A stretch of DNA of 64,000 nt from Sphingobium sp. YR768. Its GTDB lineage: Bacteria > Pseudomonadota > Alphaproteobacteria > Sphingomonadales > Sphingomonadaceae. Every line of letters starts with the position of its first letter. The first letter of the stretch is position 1. The DNA lies in the NCBI RefSeq assembly GCF_900111125.1, contig NZ_FOGE01000019.1, positions 1 to 64,000 of the forward strand, read 5' to 3'. This document shows, in pieces, positions 27,532 to 36,866 of this stretch. The notes under the pieces are model-generated. The model made no database searches. It saw nothing but the letters and a program-made list of their open reading frames with translations, and had not been told where the DNA came from. The position numbers and the translations under genes were made by a program.

Positions 27532-28311
27532 TCACACGCCGGTGGCGACCGGCGGGCGGATCAGTATCTCCTGAATATTCACGTCAATGGGCTGTTCCAG
27601 CACATAGGCCACGGCATTGGCCAGATGCACGGGGTCGGAAACCAGCCGTTCAGCGCCCACGCCATCCGCGCCTATCCCCCTTTTGGCAAAGCTTTCCTGC
27701 ACGGTGGAGAGTTGTTCCGGCATGAAGCCGCGCGCCAGTTGGGTGGCAAACCCGCCGGGGATGATGGTCGTCACGCGAATATCATCCTGTTCAACCTCAC
27801 CGCGCAGGCTGGCGGTTATCGTCTCGACCATCTTCTTGGTCGCGCCATAGACGCCGCCTTCCTCCCACCGCGCCGCGATCGATCCGATATTGATGATATG
27901 GCCCGGCTTGCCATGGCCTCGCATCGCTGTGACGGCGGCCTGCGCGCCTTCCAGCACGGCGAGTATATTGACCGCCAGCATGGCCGACCATCGATCGGGC
28001 GTGCCCTGCATGATGGGTTCAGGGAACATCAGCCCGGCATTATTGACCAGTGCGAACAAATGCTCGCTCGTCTGCGCTGCTTCCTCGACCAGCTTCCTTA
28101 GACGCCCCGTCTCCGCCAGATCTATGGCGCGCAGTTGCGGGCGCGGGCCACCGGCCTCCACCACATTGTTGGCCGTGACGTCCAGTTCCGCCTGCGACCG
28201 GCCGGTCAGCCAAAGGTCGGCGCCGGCCGCACCCAGCCGGATCGCCATGGCCCGCCCCAGACCGCTGGACGCGCCAGTGATGATGATCGCCTTGCCGGAG
28301 AATATGCTCAT
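27532..28311 (-). CDS. Short-chain dehydrogenase/reductase
   Basis: A 259-residue classical SDR with the NAD(P)-binding motif TGASSGLG near residue 12, NNAG in FALVNNAGLMF, catalytic Ser in INIGSIAARW and YxxxK in VYGATKKMVE. The sequence after the sheet (RLVSDPVHLANAVAYVLEQPIDVNIQEILIRP) fits the YdfG-like group. The start at 28311 has GGGAGCAGGA upstream; the longer frame reaches into the reductase gene. It lies 28 bases after the carboxylic acid reductase on the same strand, so a likely role is to reduce the aldehyde product to an alcohol, or the reverse; this is inference. Confidence 0.88.
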   Translation of the reverse strand: MSIFSGKAIIITGASSGLGRAMAIRLGAAGADLWLTGRSQAELDVTANNVVEAGGPRPQLRAIDLAETGRLRKLVEEAAQTSEHLFALVNNAGLMFPEPIMQGTPDRWSAMLAVNILAVLEGAQAAVTAMRGHGKPGHIINIGSIAARWEEGGVYGATKKMVETITASLRGEVEQDDIRVTTIIPGGFATQLARGFMPEQLSTVQESFAKRGIGADGVGAERLVSDPVHLANAVAYVLEQPIDVNIQEILIRPPVATGV

Positions 28312-28339
28312 AGTCCTGCTCCCTGAGATATGGACGTCG

Positions 28340-31300
28340 TCATGCGAAGGTCGCCTCCACCGGTGCGGGCACCAGATCGAGACTACGCATGTCGGCCAGA
28401 TATTTGTGAATGAAGGCTTCATCGATGCCGGGCACGGAAGGCCCGGCCGTCAGACGACGGACGGCCGCGGCAAAATTGCGCGATGTCGGATGCGCGGAGG
28501 CCGGATCGGCGGGCTGCGAAAAGCCACCCATGATCGCCAGCGAGGACAGTTGGCGCTTCTCTTCGGGCAGGGCGCGCAGCCGGTCTTCGAACTCCGCCAG
28601 CCAGCCACGATAGTCGGTAATGCGGCGGATCGCATAGCCGGCGCTGGCGACCCAATCGACGATGCAGTCGAGCGATACGCCATCATCATGCATGTTGACG
28701 ATATTATAGGTACGAAAGGCGTCGGTGGCCTCCGCCCCCAGCTGCTGCATGACAGCGGCGATGAAATCGACCGGCAGACCGTCATAATGCGCCCGCGCGC
28801 GGCCGCCGTCCGCGGCCGGGCGGTAGAAGGACAGCGGCGCCGTGCCGGTCGCGATCAGGCTGAACAGCAGGCGGGTGAACATGTCGGGCACGTTGATCTG
28901 TCCGACATAGCGGCGATGCGCGAGGATCATGTCGGCGCGAAAGACATTGACCGGCAGGCCATGGCGTTCATGCGCATCGCGCAACAGGACTTCGCCGGCC
29001 CATTTGCTGGCGCCATATCCGACCGCATAGCCATCGCTCAGCGTGCAACTGACGCCCCCGATGCGGACATCGCTATCCTCGTCGCCCTGCAGCGCCGGGT
29101 GCATCGAGGGTACGGCGGTCGAGGAGATATAGTCGAAGCTCTTCTGCCGCCCCGTCAGCGCCAGCCGGATCAGTTCCGCCGTGCCGACCACATTGGGCTC
29201 GAACAGATTTTCGTAGCTCAGCCGGTGGTTCACCAGCGCCGCCGGATGGATGATATGATCCGCCGACCGTGCCAGCGCCGCGAAATCGTCGGCGGGCAGG
29301 CCCAGATGCGGCGCCGACAGGTCGCCCGTGATGACCTGCAGATGGCGGTCCGCAAGCTGGCGGAAATGGTCGGCGAGCTGCCGATCAGGTCCACCGAGCG
29401 CTTCCGCCAGCCGGGCGCGCGCTGTTTGCGCGTCGCGCGCGCGGACGATGCAGGTCAGCGTTCCGCCCTGCTCCGCCAGATGCTCCAGCCAGGCCAGACA
29501 GAGGAAACGGCCCAGAAAGCCCGTTGCACCCGTCAGCACGATATGGCGTTTTCGGTCTGCGGGCGGTTCGGCCTGAGCGGCTGCCTCCAGTGTCGCCGCG
29601 TCGAAGAACCGGTCGAGCGTCAGATCGATGGCGTGAATCATCGTCGCGCCAGCGCCATGGATGCGGGCGAAGGTCGGGCCGCTATCGCCATCTGTCAGCG
29701 CCCGATCGATGAAGTCGGCCAACCGCTGCGCGCTGCCCGCCGGATGCAGGATGATGCTCACGGGCACAGCGATGCCGAACATCTCCTCCAGCAATGCCGC
29801 CAGCGACACCGCACCCAGCGAATCCCCGCCCAGATCGGCGAAGCACTGGTCCGATGCCGGATCGACCGACGCGAGCCCCAGATTGGCCTTGAACGCGCCA
29901 GCGATCCGCTCGACCGTCGATAGGGCCGTCCCCTCACGCCGCAGCATGGCGAGTTCGGCATGCTGCTGCCGGTCCATCTCCTGATACAGCGCCTCCAACC
30001 GCTCGCCATAGCGCCGGTAGAGATTGGGACGCAGCGGCTTGCGCACGCTGGACAGCAGGCCATTCTCATGGCTGAAAGCCTCCGTCTCAATCAAGATATC
30101 GCGAGGGATTTCGAAACTTTTGAGGCCCGCCTCCCGCGCGACCGCCTGAAGCGCCGCCATCATGACGGCCTTGATGGCCTTGTCGTCCTGCGGATCGATA
30201 CCATGCAGATCGCGCAGCGCCTCCATGTCCGGCACGACCACCGCCAGCAGGAAGGCGCGATAGGCACTGCCATAGACATAGATTTGCCGGATCAGCGCGC
30301 TGCCGCTGGCAAAACCCGCCTCCAGCCCGCCGATCGCGACATATTCGCCCTGTGACAGCTTGATCACATTGTTGCGACGGTCGATCCAGACGAGATGATC
30401 GGGGCCGCGCTCCTCGACGATGTCGCCGGTTTTCTGATAGCCATCGGCATCGATGATCGCGGCGCTTTCCTGCGGGCGCTTGAAATAGCCTGGGATTGCC
30501 ATCTTCGACTTCACCAGCAGCTCGCCGCGCGGATAGGGGCGGTCCGTGGTCCTGTACCCCAGCTCGGGCACATCGAGCAGCCGATAATCCTCCACCACGC
30601 TACGCAGCACTCGATTGCCGGAGGTAATCCCACCCCCCGCTTCGGTCGTGCCATAGCCCTCCACCAAGGCGATATCGAAACAGTCGCGGATGAAGGCGCG
30701 CACTTCAGGCGCGGTGGGCGAACTGCCGACGCCGCCCGCCACCAGCCGGTCGCCCAGGAAGCCCCGCGCCATGGTGGCACGGACCTGCGCATCGGCTGTA
30801 TCGGATGCTTCGCCCTGTGCGATCAGTCGCTGCACTTCGGACTGATAATGCTGGTACACCAGTTCGCACACCCGCGGGATGAACAGCAGGAAGGTCGGGC
30901 GGACGATCCGTAGATCCTCGAACAGGCTGGTCATGTCGCTGCGCAGCGTGAAACAGGTGGTTCCCCCCTGCGCCAGCGTCGCCGCCACCATGTTGCGGCC
31001 CATGAAATGGTTGAGCGGCGCATAGGCCAGCGTCACGGTCGGCTGCATCCGCGCGATGCCGTTCCAATATTGGTTGGCGATCCGTTCCGGGATGATCGCG
31101 CCCTTGGGGGTGCCCGTACTGCCCGAAGTATACATGATGAGCGACATGACTTCGAGCCCGTCGGGCGAGGGCGCGAGCGGCGTCCAGACATGCTGCGATC
31201 CCCGCGCCACGATATCCGCAAAATCGATCAGCGCGATCTGCGAGCCCGCGTCGGCAAGGCGCGCTGTTGCCGCCTCGATACGTTCGCGATCGTCATCGAC

Positions 31301-31900
31301 GCGCATATCGGCATCGATGACGATAAGACTGGTTATGGTCGACTGGCCGAGCGCGCGTTCCACGACCAGATCGAGATGATCGATACTGGCGACCAGACAA
31401 CGGGGCGCGGTGTCCGCCAGTATGTCGGCCATATCCGCCGCCGCGATATTCGCCTGCAACGGCACGGCGATGGCTTGCGCATAAGCGCAGGCGAGATCGA
31501 TCGTTGCATAATGCGCACCGGTAAAACCTATGAAGGCGACGAAATCGCCCGGATCGACACGCAGCGTCGCTTCATGGCGCCAGGCGCTGGCGATCGCCTC
31601 CACCTGCCGGGCCAGATCGGCATAGCGTATCGTCTCGAAGGAGGGCAGATGATGGCGCACGGCCCGACCGTCCGCATCGCGCCGGATGTCATAGGCGCGA
31701 CTGCCAAATGCTTCCCGATTGGCATAGCCGGCCAGCGTGACGCGGATGATCTCCGCAAGCGAGGCGCCCGGCGCCTTGATCGCGGCGGTGACGGCGGCAT
31801 CGGGCACCAGCCCCGCCACTTGCGGATCATCGGCCGTCATTGCGATCAGCCTGTCATAGGCCCGGTTGAAAGCCTCAATCATATCCGGTTCGTCCTGCAT
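28340..31900 (-). CDS. car: Carboxylic acid reductase (adenylation-PCP-reductase)
   Basis: An 1186-residue three-domain enzyme reducing carboxylic acids to aldehydes with ATP and NADPH. The adenylation domain (about 1-640) has YTSGSTGTPKGAIIPE, LVEGYGTTEAGG and YQKTGDIVEERGPDHLVWIDRR. The carrier domain has FADLGGDSLGAVSLAALLEEMFG with the Ser that takes phosphopantetheine (about residue 695). The reductase domain has VLTGATGFLGRFLCLAWLEHL and GYAVGYGASKWAGEVLL (Tyr/Lys pair). Length matches known CARs (~1170). It needs a phosphopantetheinyl transferase encoded elsewhere. Its partners in the unit are an MFS carrier, TonB receptor and SDR. The acid substrate is unknown. Confidence 0.93.
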   Translation of the reverse strand: MQDEPDMIEAFNRAYDRLIAMTADDPQVAGLVPDAAVTAAIKAPGASLAEIIRVTLAGYANREAFGSRAYDIRRDADGRAVRHHLPSFETIRYADLARQVEAIASAWRHEATLRVDPGDFVAFIGFTGAHYATIDLACAYAQAIAVPLQANIAAADMADILADTAPRCLVASIDHLDLVVERALGQSTITSLIVIDADMRVDDDRERIEAATARLADAGSQIALIDFADIVARGSQHVWTPLAPSPDGLEVMSLIMYTSGSTGTPKGAIIPERIANQYWNGIARMQPTVTLAYAPLNHFMGRNMVAATLAQGGTTCFTLRSDMTSLFEDLRIVRPTFLLFIPRVCELVYQHYQSEVQRLIAQGEASDTADAQVRATMARGFLGDRLVAGGVGSSPTAPEVRAFIRDCFDIALVEGYGTTEAGGGITSGNRVLRSVVEDYRLLDVPELGYRTTDRPYPRGELLVKSKMAIPGYFKRPQESAAIIDADGYQKTGDIVEERGPDHLVWIDRRNNVIKLSQGEYVAIGGLEAGFASGSALIRQIYVYGSAYRAFLLAVVVPDMEALRDLHGIDPQDDKAIKAVMMAALQAVAREAGLKSFEIPRDILIETEAFSHENGLLSSVRKPLRPNLYRRYGERLEALYQEMDRQQHAELAMLRREGTALSTVERIAGAFKANLGLASVDPASDQCFADLGGDSLGAVSLAALLEEMFGIAVPVSIILHPAGSAQRLADFIDRALTDGDSGPTFARIHGAGATMIHAIDLTLDRFFDAATLEAAAQAEPPADRKRHIVLTGATGFLGRFLCLAWLEHLAEQGGTLTCIVRARDAQTARARLAEALGGPDRQLADHFRQLADRHLQVITGDLSAPHLGLPADDFAALARSADHIIHPAALVNHRLSYENLFEPNVVGTAELIRLALTGRQKSFDYISSTAVPSMHPALQGDEDSDVRIGGVSCTLSDGYAVGYGASKWAGEVLLRDAHERHGLPVNVFRADMILAHRRYVGQINVPDMFTRLLFSLIATGTAPLSFYRPAADGGRARAHYDGLPVDFIAAVMQQLGAEATDAFRTYNIVNMHDDGVSLDCIVDWVASAGYAIRRITDYRGWLAEFEDRLRALPEEKRQLSSLAIMGGFSQPADPASAHPTSRNFAAAVRRLTAGPSVPGIDEAFIHKYLADMRSLDLVPAPVEATFA

Positions 31901-32024
31901 CGCTTCATCCTCTTCCCGCTGACGGCATCGCTGCCCGCCTGCTGGCGGCGCGGCCGATGATATGCTGGCATCCTATATCGATGGCGATGAGCCGTCATCG
32001 AACCGATCGTGCGGCAGGCTTCAC

Positions 32025-33191
32025 TTATCGTCTGCCTAAAGCGAGCATCAGCACGGCAACGAGCGCAAAGCCGACAATGTGCAGGAGGATCGCGCTGTCA
32101 TAGCTGCCCGATACTTCGCGCAGCAGCCCATCGAATGGCGCGGCGGCGAACAAAAAGGGGATCTTGACGAAATAGCACAGCCCCATGGCTGGTCCGAAAT
32201 TGCCCGCCCCCAGCCATTGGCCCATCGTCGCCGTCAGCAGCGGATTGATGCCGCCCGAAAAGAAACCGATAGCGCCAGCGGCAATCAGCAACAGCGGCAG
32301 ACTCGCCCCGGCGAAAAGCAACAGGAGCCAGGGCACCGTCCAGCCAAGCGCCAACAGGGTCAGGGCAATCCGACCGCCGGACCGATCGACCAGCCAGCCC
32401 GACGCCATCGCGCCGAAGATGGCGGCGATGCCGAAGGCGGAAAGCAGCAAGGCCCCCTGTTGCAGGCTCAAGCCGCGATCGATCGCCAGCGGTACGAGAT
32501 GGGTGACGATGCCGACCCCTGCCATGGTGAGCAGGCCGATGCCCAGCGCCAATATGATAAAGCCGCGATCGCGCAGGATTTCCCGGCTCGTCATGTCCGC
32601 AGAGGCGACTTCAGGCCCGACCACGACCTGTCTCGGCGGCTCCACGATGGTGGCCAGCAGCGGCAGCAGCGCGAGTTGCAGCGCGCCCAGCATCAGGAAG
32701 GTGGCCGGCAGCCCATGACCTTCGACAAACCATGCGACCATAGGCGGCGCCAGCACCGTCATCGCGGGCATGTTGACTACCCCCAGCGCCCGCCCCTTGC
32801 CCTTATCGAACCAGCCGGTCGCCAGTGCCGAGGCGGGGATCACGCCCGACAGGCAAAGCGCCGGCCCGATCAACACCGCATAGGCCAGCAGCAGGGCGGC
32901 GCCGCTCTGCGCCAGTGCCGCCATGCCATAACCGGACGCGCCGATCCCTACGCCCAGCAGCATGATCCGCCGAATGCCGAACCGCTTGAGCCAGCGGCCG
33001 GCAAAGGGCGCCAGCAGCCCCATGGACAGCGACATCAGGCTGAGCCCGGTTACGGCATAGGTGCGGCCGATGCCCAATGTCGCCTGCATCATGGGCACCA
33101 ATGTGCCAAACGCAGCGAAGGCCAGCCCGAAGGAGAGGTTCTGGGCCAGAAAGGCGATCAGGAGCATGCGCCAGCGCATGCTCCTGCCCAT
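32025..33191 (-). CDS. MFS transporter, monocarboxylate/oxalate-antiporter-like
   Basis: A 388-residue protein with 12 predicted helices. Visible family features are LVPMMQATLGIGRTYAVTG, GRWLKRFGIRRIMLLGVGIGASGYGMAA between helices 2 and 4, WFDKGKGRALGVVNMPAMTV and LVDRSGGRIALTLLALG. The WFxKxRGRALG motif is typical of MFS carriers for organic acids (MCT/OxlT-like). The start at 33191 is chosen because the longer frame overlaps the TonB receptor end; 33179 is an alternative. It sits between the receptor and the reductase, so it likely carries the acid substrate across the inner membrane. Confidence 0.83.
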   Translation of the reverse strand: MGRSMRWRMLLIAFLAQNLSFGLAFAAFGTLVPMMQATLGIGRTYAVTGLSLMSLSMGLLAPFAGRWLKRFGIRRIMLLGVGIGASGYGMAALAQSGAALLLAYAVLIGPALCLSGVIPASALATGWFDKGKGRALGVVNMPAMTVLAPPMVAWFVEGHGLPATFLMLGALQLALLPLLATIVEPPRQVVVGPEVASADMTSREILRDRGFIILALGIGLLTMAGVGIVTHLVPLAIDRGLSLQQGALLLSAFGIAAIFGAMASGWLVDRSGGRIALTLLALGWTVPWLLLLFAGASLPLLLIAAGAIGFFSGGINPLLTATMGQWLGAGNFGPAMGLCYFVKIPFLFAAAPFDGLLREVSGSYDSAILLHIVGFALVAVLMLALGRR

Positions 33192-33237
33192 CCATGAGAT
33201 GGCTGCTGGCGTGACGGCGCTGACGGCGCTGACGGGT

Positions 33238-35595
33238 TCAGCGCGCACGCAGCTTGTCCAGCTGGACGCTGAAACGCAGCAGCAGTTCACGGCCACGGCT
33301 GACATAGGCAACGGTGTCTGCCCCGAAACCTGTCGCCGTGCCGGTGCCTGCCCCAGTCAGCGGATTGTCCGAGGAACGCTGGAAATAATAGACGTTGGTG
33401 AGGTTACGGCCGACCAGCGCGAATTCGATGCCCGAAGCCAGCGCGACCTTGGCCGACGCATCCAGCATCCAATATCCCCTCTGGAAACTGGCAGGCTTGT
33501 TGGTCGCATCGGTGAAATAGCCCGACGTATGATTGACATCGACCGACAGGTCGAACCGGGTTCCGGCAGTATCGGTGGCCGAATAGCTTGCGCCCAGACT
33601 TTGTCCCCATTTGGGCGCACGCGGCAGCGCGGCGCCCGACAGACTCTGCGCACGATAGACGCCGCCGACCAGATTGAGGTCGCATCCCAGCGCGATCGTC
33701 TGCCCCGCATAGCAGGGCGCATCCAGATAGGTGATGTAGCGCGCCCGGTTATAGGACGCACCGCCATGGAGCGACAGACCATCGACCGGCGTGCGCCAGT
33801 TCAGATTGCCCTCGACACCCCTTGTCTTGGACGACGCCGCATTGGTGACTATCTGGGTCACGCCGATCAGCGATGTCACCTGCTGACCGGAGATCTTATA
33901 ATCATAAAGCGACAGGTTAGCCGCGAGCCGGTCGCCCAGCAGCCTGGCCTTGACGCCGCCCTCCAGCCCCTTGACCGTCTGCTGATCATAGGAGCGGTCG
34001 AGCCCCTGATTGCCATTGCCAGCGTTAAACCCGCCCGACAGGAAACCCTGCTTGTAGGAAGCGAACAGCGTGAGGTTGCTGCTCGGACGATAGCTGATCG
34101 TCACCTCGGGCGACACATTAGTCCATTTCTTCCGGGGCACCGCCGTACCGCCGGGCAGCATCGGGTCGAAGGGCGTGCCATCGATAAGGGTAGGCTCATA
34201 ACGCTTGCGCTCGTAGGAATAGCGGGCACCGCCGGAAATCTCGATATCCTCGACCGGCTTGACGCTCACGCTGCCGAAGAGCGAATAGGCCGTCCCCTCC
34301 TGCCGCGCATGATAGGGGGTGGAGATGTAGGCGGGGGTCACCGCATTGAGCGCGGTGACGGAGTCATAGTCTAGCCGCGAATCCTGGAAGAAACCGCCGA
34401 CCAGAAAGTTGAACGGCCCATCGAAATCGCTCGATAGGCGTAATTCCTGGGAGATTTCGCGGATCGTCAGTTCGCCGGCGGATCCCAAAGTCCGGTTGGC
34501 AGCCGTCGAATCGGTCGCATTGAAATTCTCGTTATAGGTCAGGTGATTGCGGTAAAAGCCGGATTGCAGCGCGAGCGACAGCGTGTCACTCAACCGATAC
34601 TGAATATCCAGCCCCACCAGATATTGCTGCTGGCGGGAGTAGGGATCGGGCGTCAGCCGGGCGTTGAGCGCCTGAAAATTGGGGCCGAGGCCCGAACGAA
34701 CCACCGTATCGTTGGCGATGCAATCGTCGCGGCCGCCAAGCTGGGGCGCGCCCAGCGGACAAGAAACGCGCTGCGTATTTTCGGTGAGGCCAGCGGTGCG
34801 GACCGATCCATAGGCGAATTTGAAGCGAGCGGACAGAGCGTCGCTCGGCTCCCACTTCAACGTCACCCGGCCACCATATTCGCGGTCGTGGGGCAGCAGG
34901 CCATATTGCGAACCGTAAAGAGCCGATGGGGTGGTCCTGTCCCGGACCCAGCCATTGGTGCGCGATCCATAACCTGCGACCCGCACGCCCAGCGTATCGC
35001 TGATCGGGCCGGACACATAGGCTTCGCCGCGCAGTTCCCGGCCATAGGCTTCATAGCCGGCCGACATGCGTGCTTCCAGCCGGTCGGTCGGATCGCCCGT
35101 GCGGATGACGACGATGCCGCCAGGGCTATTCTTGCCGAAATAGAGCGCTTGTGGCCCTTTGAGCACCTCCACCTGCGCCATGTCGAATTCGCCCATCCGC
35201 CGCGGCGCCGCCCGCGCGACCTGAACGCCGTCGATGTTGAAGGCCACAGCCTGATCGCCGAAGGGATTGGAGTCGCCGGCGCTCACCCCGCGCAGGGCGA
35301 TCGCGCCGCCCTGCACCGATCCCGAGCCGTTGCCGATGATCAGTTGCGGCACCGTGCGCGCAATCCCCTCCAGATTGACGATGGCGCGCCGGCTGAGTTC
35401 TTCCGATCCAATCGCCGCGATGGTGACAGGCGTCGAAATCAGCGTCTCTTCACGCCGCCGCGCGGTAACGATGATATCCTCGGTGGAGGGTGCCGCCAGC
35501 GTCTCCTGCGCCAGAGTCCTATCCGTCCATGGCGACGGCAAAAGGGCGCAACTCATCACCGCCGCGGAGCCGCAGCGCAGCCAATAGGCTTTCAT
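33238..35595 (-). CDS. TonB-dependent receptor
   Basis: A 785-residue outer-membrane receptor with signal peptide and TonB-box-like region (STEDIIVTARRREETLISTPVTIAAIGSEEL). The plug has LEGIARTVPQLIIGNGSGSVQGGAIALRG and MAQVEVLKGPQALYFGKNSPGGIVVIRTGDP; the barrel ends in a hydrophobic strand (RELLLRFSVQL). The sequence resembles the sphingomonad receptors for aromatic or lipophilic acids rather than siderophores. GGGAGAGAG precedes the ATG at 35595. It follows the AraC gene by 57 bases and precedes the MFS gene by 46, so the five genes from AraC to SDR are probably one unit. Confidence 0.9.
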   Translation of the reverse strand: MKAYWLRCGSAAVMSCALLPSPWTDRTLAQETLAAPSTEDIIVTARRREETLISTPVTIAAIGSEELSRRAIVNLEGIARTVPQLIIGNGSGSVQGGAIALRGVSAGDSNPFGDQAVAFNIDGVQVARAAPRRMGEFDMAQVEVLKGPQALYFGKNSPGGIVVIRTGDPTDRLEARMSAGYEAYGRELRGEAYVSGPISDTLGVRVAGYGSRTNGWVRDRTTPSALYGSQYGLLPHDREYGGRVTLKWEPSDALSARFKFAYGSVRTAGLTENTQRVSCPLGAPQLGGRDDCIANDTVVRSGLGPNFQALNARLTPDPYSRQQQYLVGLDIQYRLSDTLSLALQSGFYRNHLTYNENFNATDSTAANRTLGSAGELTIREISQELRLSSDFDGPFNFLVGGFFQDSRLDYDSVTALNAVTPAYISTPYHARQEGTAYSLFGSVSVKPVEDIEISGGARYSYERKRYEPTLIDGTPFDPMLPGGTAVPRKKWTNVSPEVTISYRPSSNLTLFASYKQGFLSGGFNAGNGNQGLDRSYDQQTVKGLEGGVKARLLGDRLAANLSLYDYKISGQQVTSLIGVTQIVTNAASSKTRGVEGNLNWRTPVDGLSLHGGASYNRARYITYLDAPCYAGQTIALGCDLNLVGGVYRAQSLSGAALPRAPKWGQSLGASYSATDTAGTRFDLSVDVNHTSGYFTDATNKPASFQRGYWMLDASAKVALASGIEFALVGRNLTNVYYFQRSSDNPLTGAGTGTATGFGADTVAYVSRGRELLLRFSVQLDKLRAR

Positions 35596-35652
35596 GTCTC
35601 TCTCCCTAATAGGCAGCGCCGGTCACGGGCGCCGCATTTTATTGTCTGTGGA

Positions 35653-36606
35653 TCACTGTCGTGTCGGCACGCCAGTATCGTCTTCCTGCGCGAAATGGCT
35701 GGGCGGGACGCCATGATAGGAGGTGAAGGCGCGGGTGAAGGAGGAAGGAATACGATAGCCCACCCGCCGCGAAACCTCGGCAATGGCAAAGCGCTCGCTC
35801 TGCAGCAGTTGCGCCGCGCGCCTCATGCGGATCTGGGTGAGATAGGCCATCGGCGTCATGCCCACCTCGGCCGCAAAAGCGCTGGCGAAACAGGATCGCG
35901 ACAGCCCCACTTCGCGTGCCAGGGTCGCCACGGTCCATTCCCGTTCCGGCTGGGCATGGATGGCCAGCAGCGCAGATGCGATCCGTCGGGCATTGGGGGC
36001 CCATACCGGCATCTCACGATCGTTCCACAGGCTGCGATGCATGTTGCGGATGGAGCGGATCAGCATCAGCGTGCTGAAACTCGCAATCGCGGCGCGTGCG
36101 CCGGGGCCGCCGCAATCCTCAGTTATCTGATCGGGATCAAAGGCAAGCGCGCTATTGGAGCCGTTTCCACCGTCACGTCCCATGCGCCACAGGCTGAGGC
36201 CAGCGCGGATGGAATAAGCGGCGGGCGAGACATGGGCGAAGCTGAACACCGTGCTCAACATCCGGGCACCGCGCCGGCGCGGCGCACCATCGGCGTGAAT
36301 AGCGATCTGTTCGATACTGTCCGTGTCCCCGTCCCCCAGCGACAGCGTGACAGGCGCCATGTCCCCACCGGGGTTCAGGCGATGATGATCGCCATAGAAA
36401 CAGGTGGCAGTCTCGCCAGCATGTAGCGTCAGCGTTTGGTCGCCCCCCACTAGCGCGATCGTGACGACACCCTCCAGCACGACATGCAGCACGGCGCGGC
36501 CATGGCTGACGATATCGACCAGCTGATTGGTAGCAACCTCGATAAGATAGGAGTTGCTGTCGAGCACCCGCAGGTCACGCAGCAAGATTTCGTTCAAGCC
36601 CGACAT
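35653..36606 (-). CDS. AraC-family transcriptional regulator (cupin_6 type)
   Basis: A 317-residue regulator. The N-terminal half is a cupin-like sensor (VDIVSHGRAVLHVVLEGVVTIALVGGDQTLTLHAGE) of the type seen before AraC domains (AraC_binding_2/cupin_6). The C-terminal half has the two HTH motifs: WTVATLAREVGLSRSCFASAFAAEVG and RFAIAEVSRRVGYRIPSSFTRAFTSYHGVPPSHF. AGGAGGAGTC precedes the ATG. It likely activates the receptor, carrier and CAR genes in response to their substrate. The ~190-base region before it contains a CGGACAGTCCG near-palindrome (about 36736-36746). Confidence 0.88.
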   Translation of the reverse strand: MSGLNEILLRDLRVLDSNSYLIEVATNQLVDIVSHGRAVLHVVLEGVVTIALVGGDQTLTLHAGETATCFYGDHHRLNPGGDMAPVTLSLGDGDTDSIEQIAIHADGAPRRRGARMLSTVFSFAHVSPAAYSIRAGLSLWRMGRDGGNGSNSALAFDPDQITEDCGGPGARAAIASFSTLMLIRSIRNMHRSLWNDREMPVWAPNARRIASALLAIHAQPEREWTVATLAREVGLSRSCFASAFAAEVGMTPMAYLTQIRMRRAAQLLQSERFAIAEVSRRVGYRIPSSFTRAFTSYHGVPPSHFAQEDDTGVPTRQ

Positions 36607-36866
36607 CCTGACTCCTCCTCCGGACGATACGCGTCGAGATCGCGATCATCGTCCCTGATATGCGTCGCTTCCGAGAGCGATCCGTCTATTTAGTGTGCTT
36701 GCATATCATACCGGTGAAACCATGCATAATCCGGACAGTCCGAAAGCCTTCGCAATTCGTCCCGATCGCAAGGACCTGACTATAGAAGGAGGTCGCTGTG
36801 CGCCGCCAGCACCATAGCAGAAATGCGCCGTATGTGACCAACGGCAGCTTATCTCATTGCTCGCTC
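36607..36866. other. Intergenic region upstream of the AraC regulator
   Basis: About 260 bases with no gene. On the plus strand GAAGGAGG precedes a GTG at 36798, but the frame it opens soon runs as a shadow of the M3 gene. A CGGACAGTCCG near-palindrome sits at about 36736-36746 and may be a regulator site for the AraC gene. Confidence 0.3.

Noticed and set aside
27890..29923. Long plus-strand open frame of 677 codons
   Set aside because: It lies antisense to the CAR and SDR genes, with Arg/Asp/Gly-rich shadow composition and no ribosome binding site.
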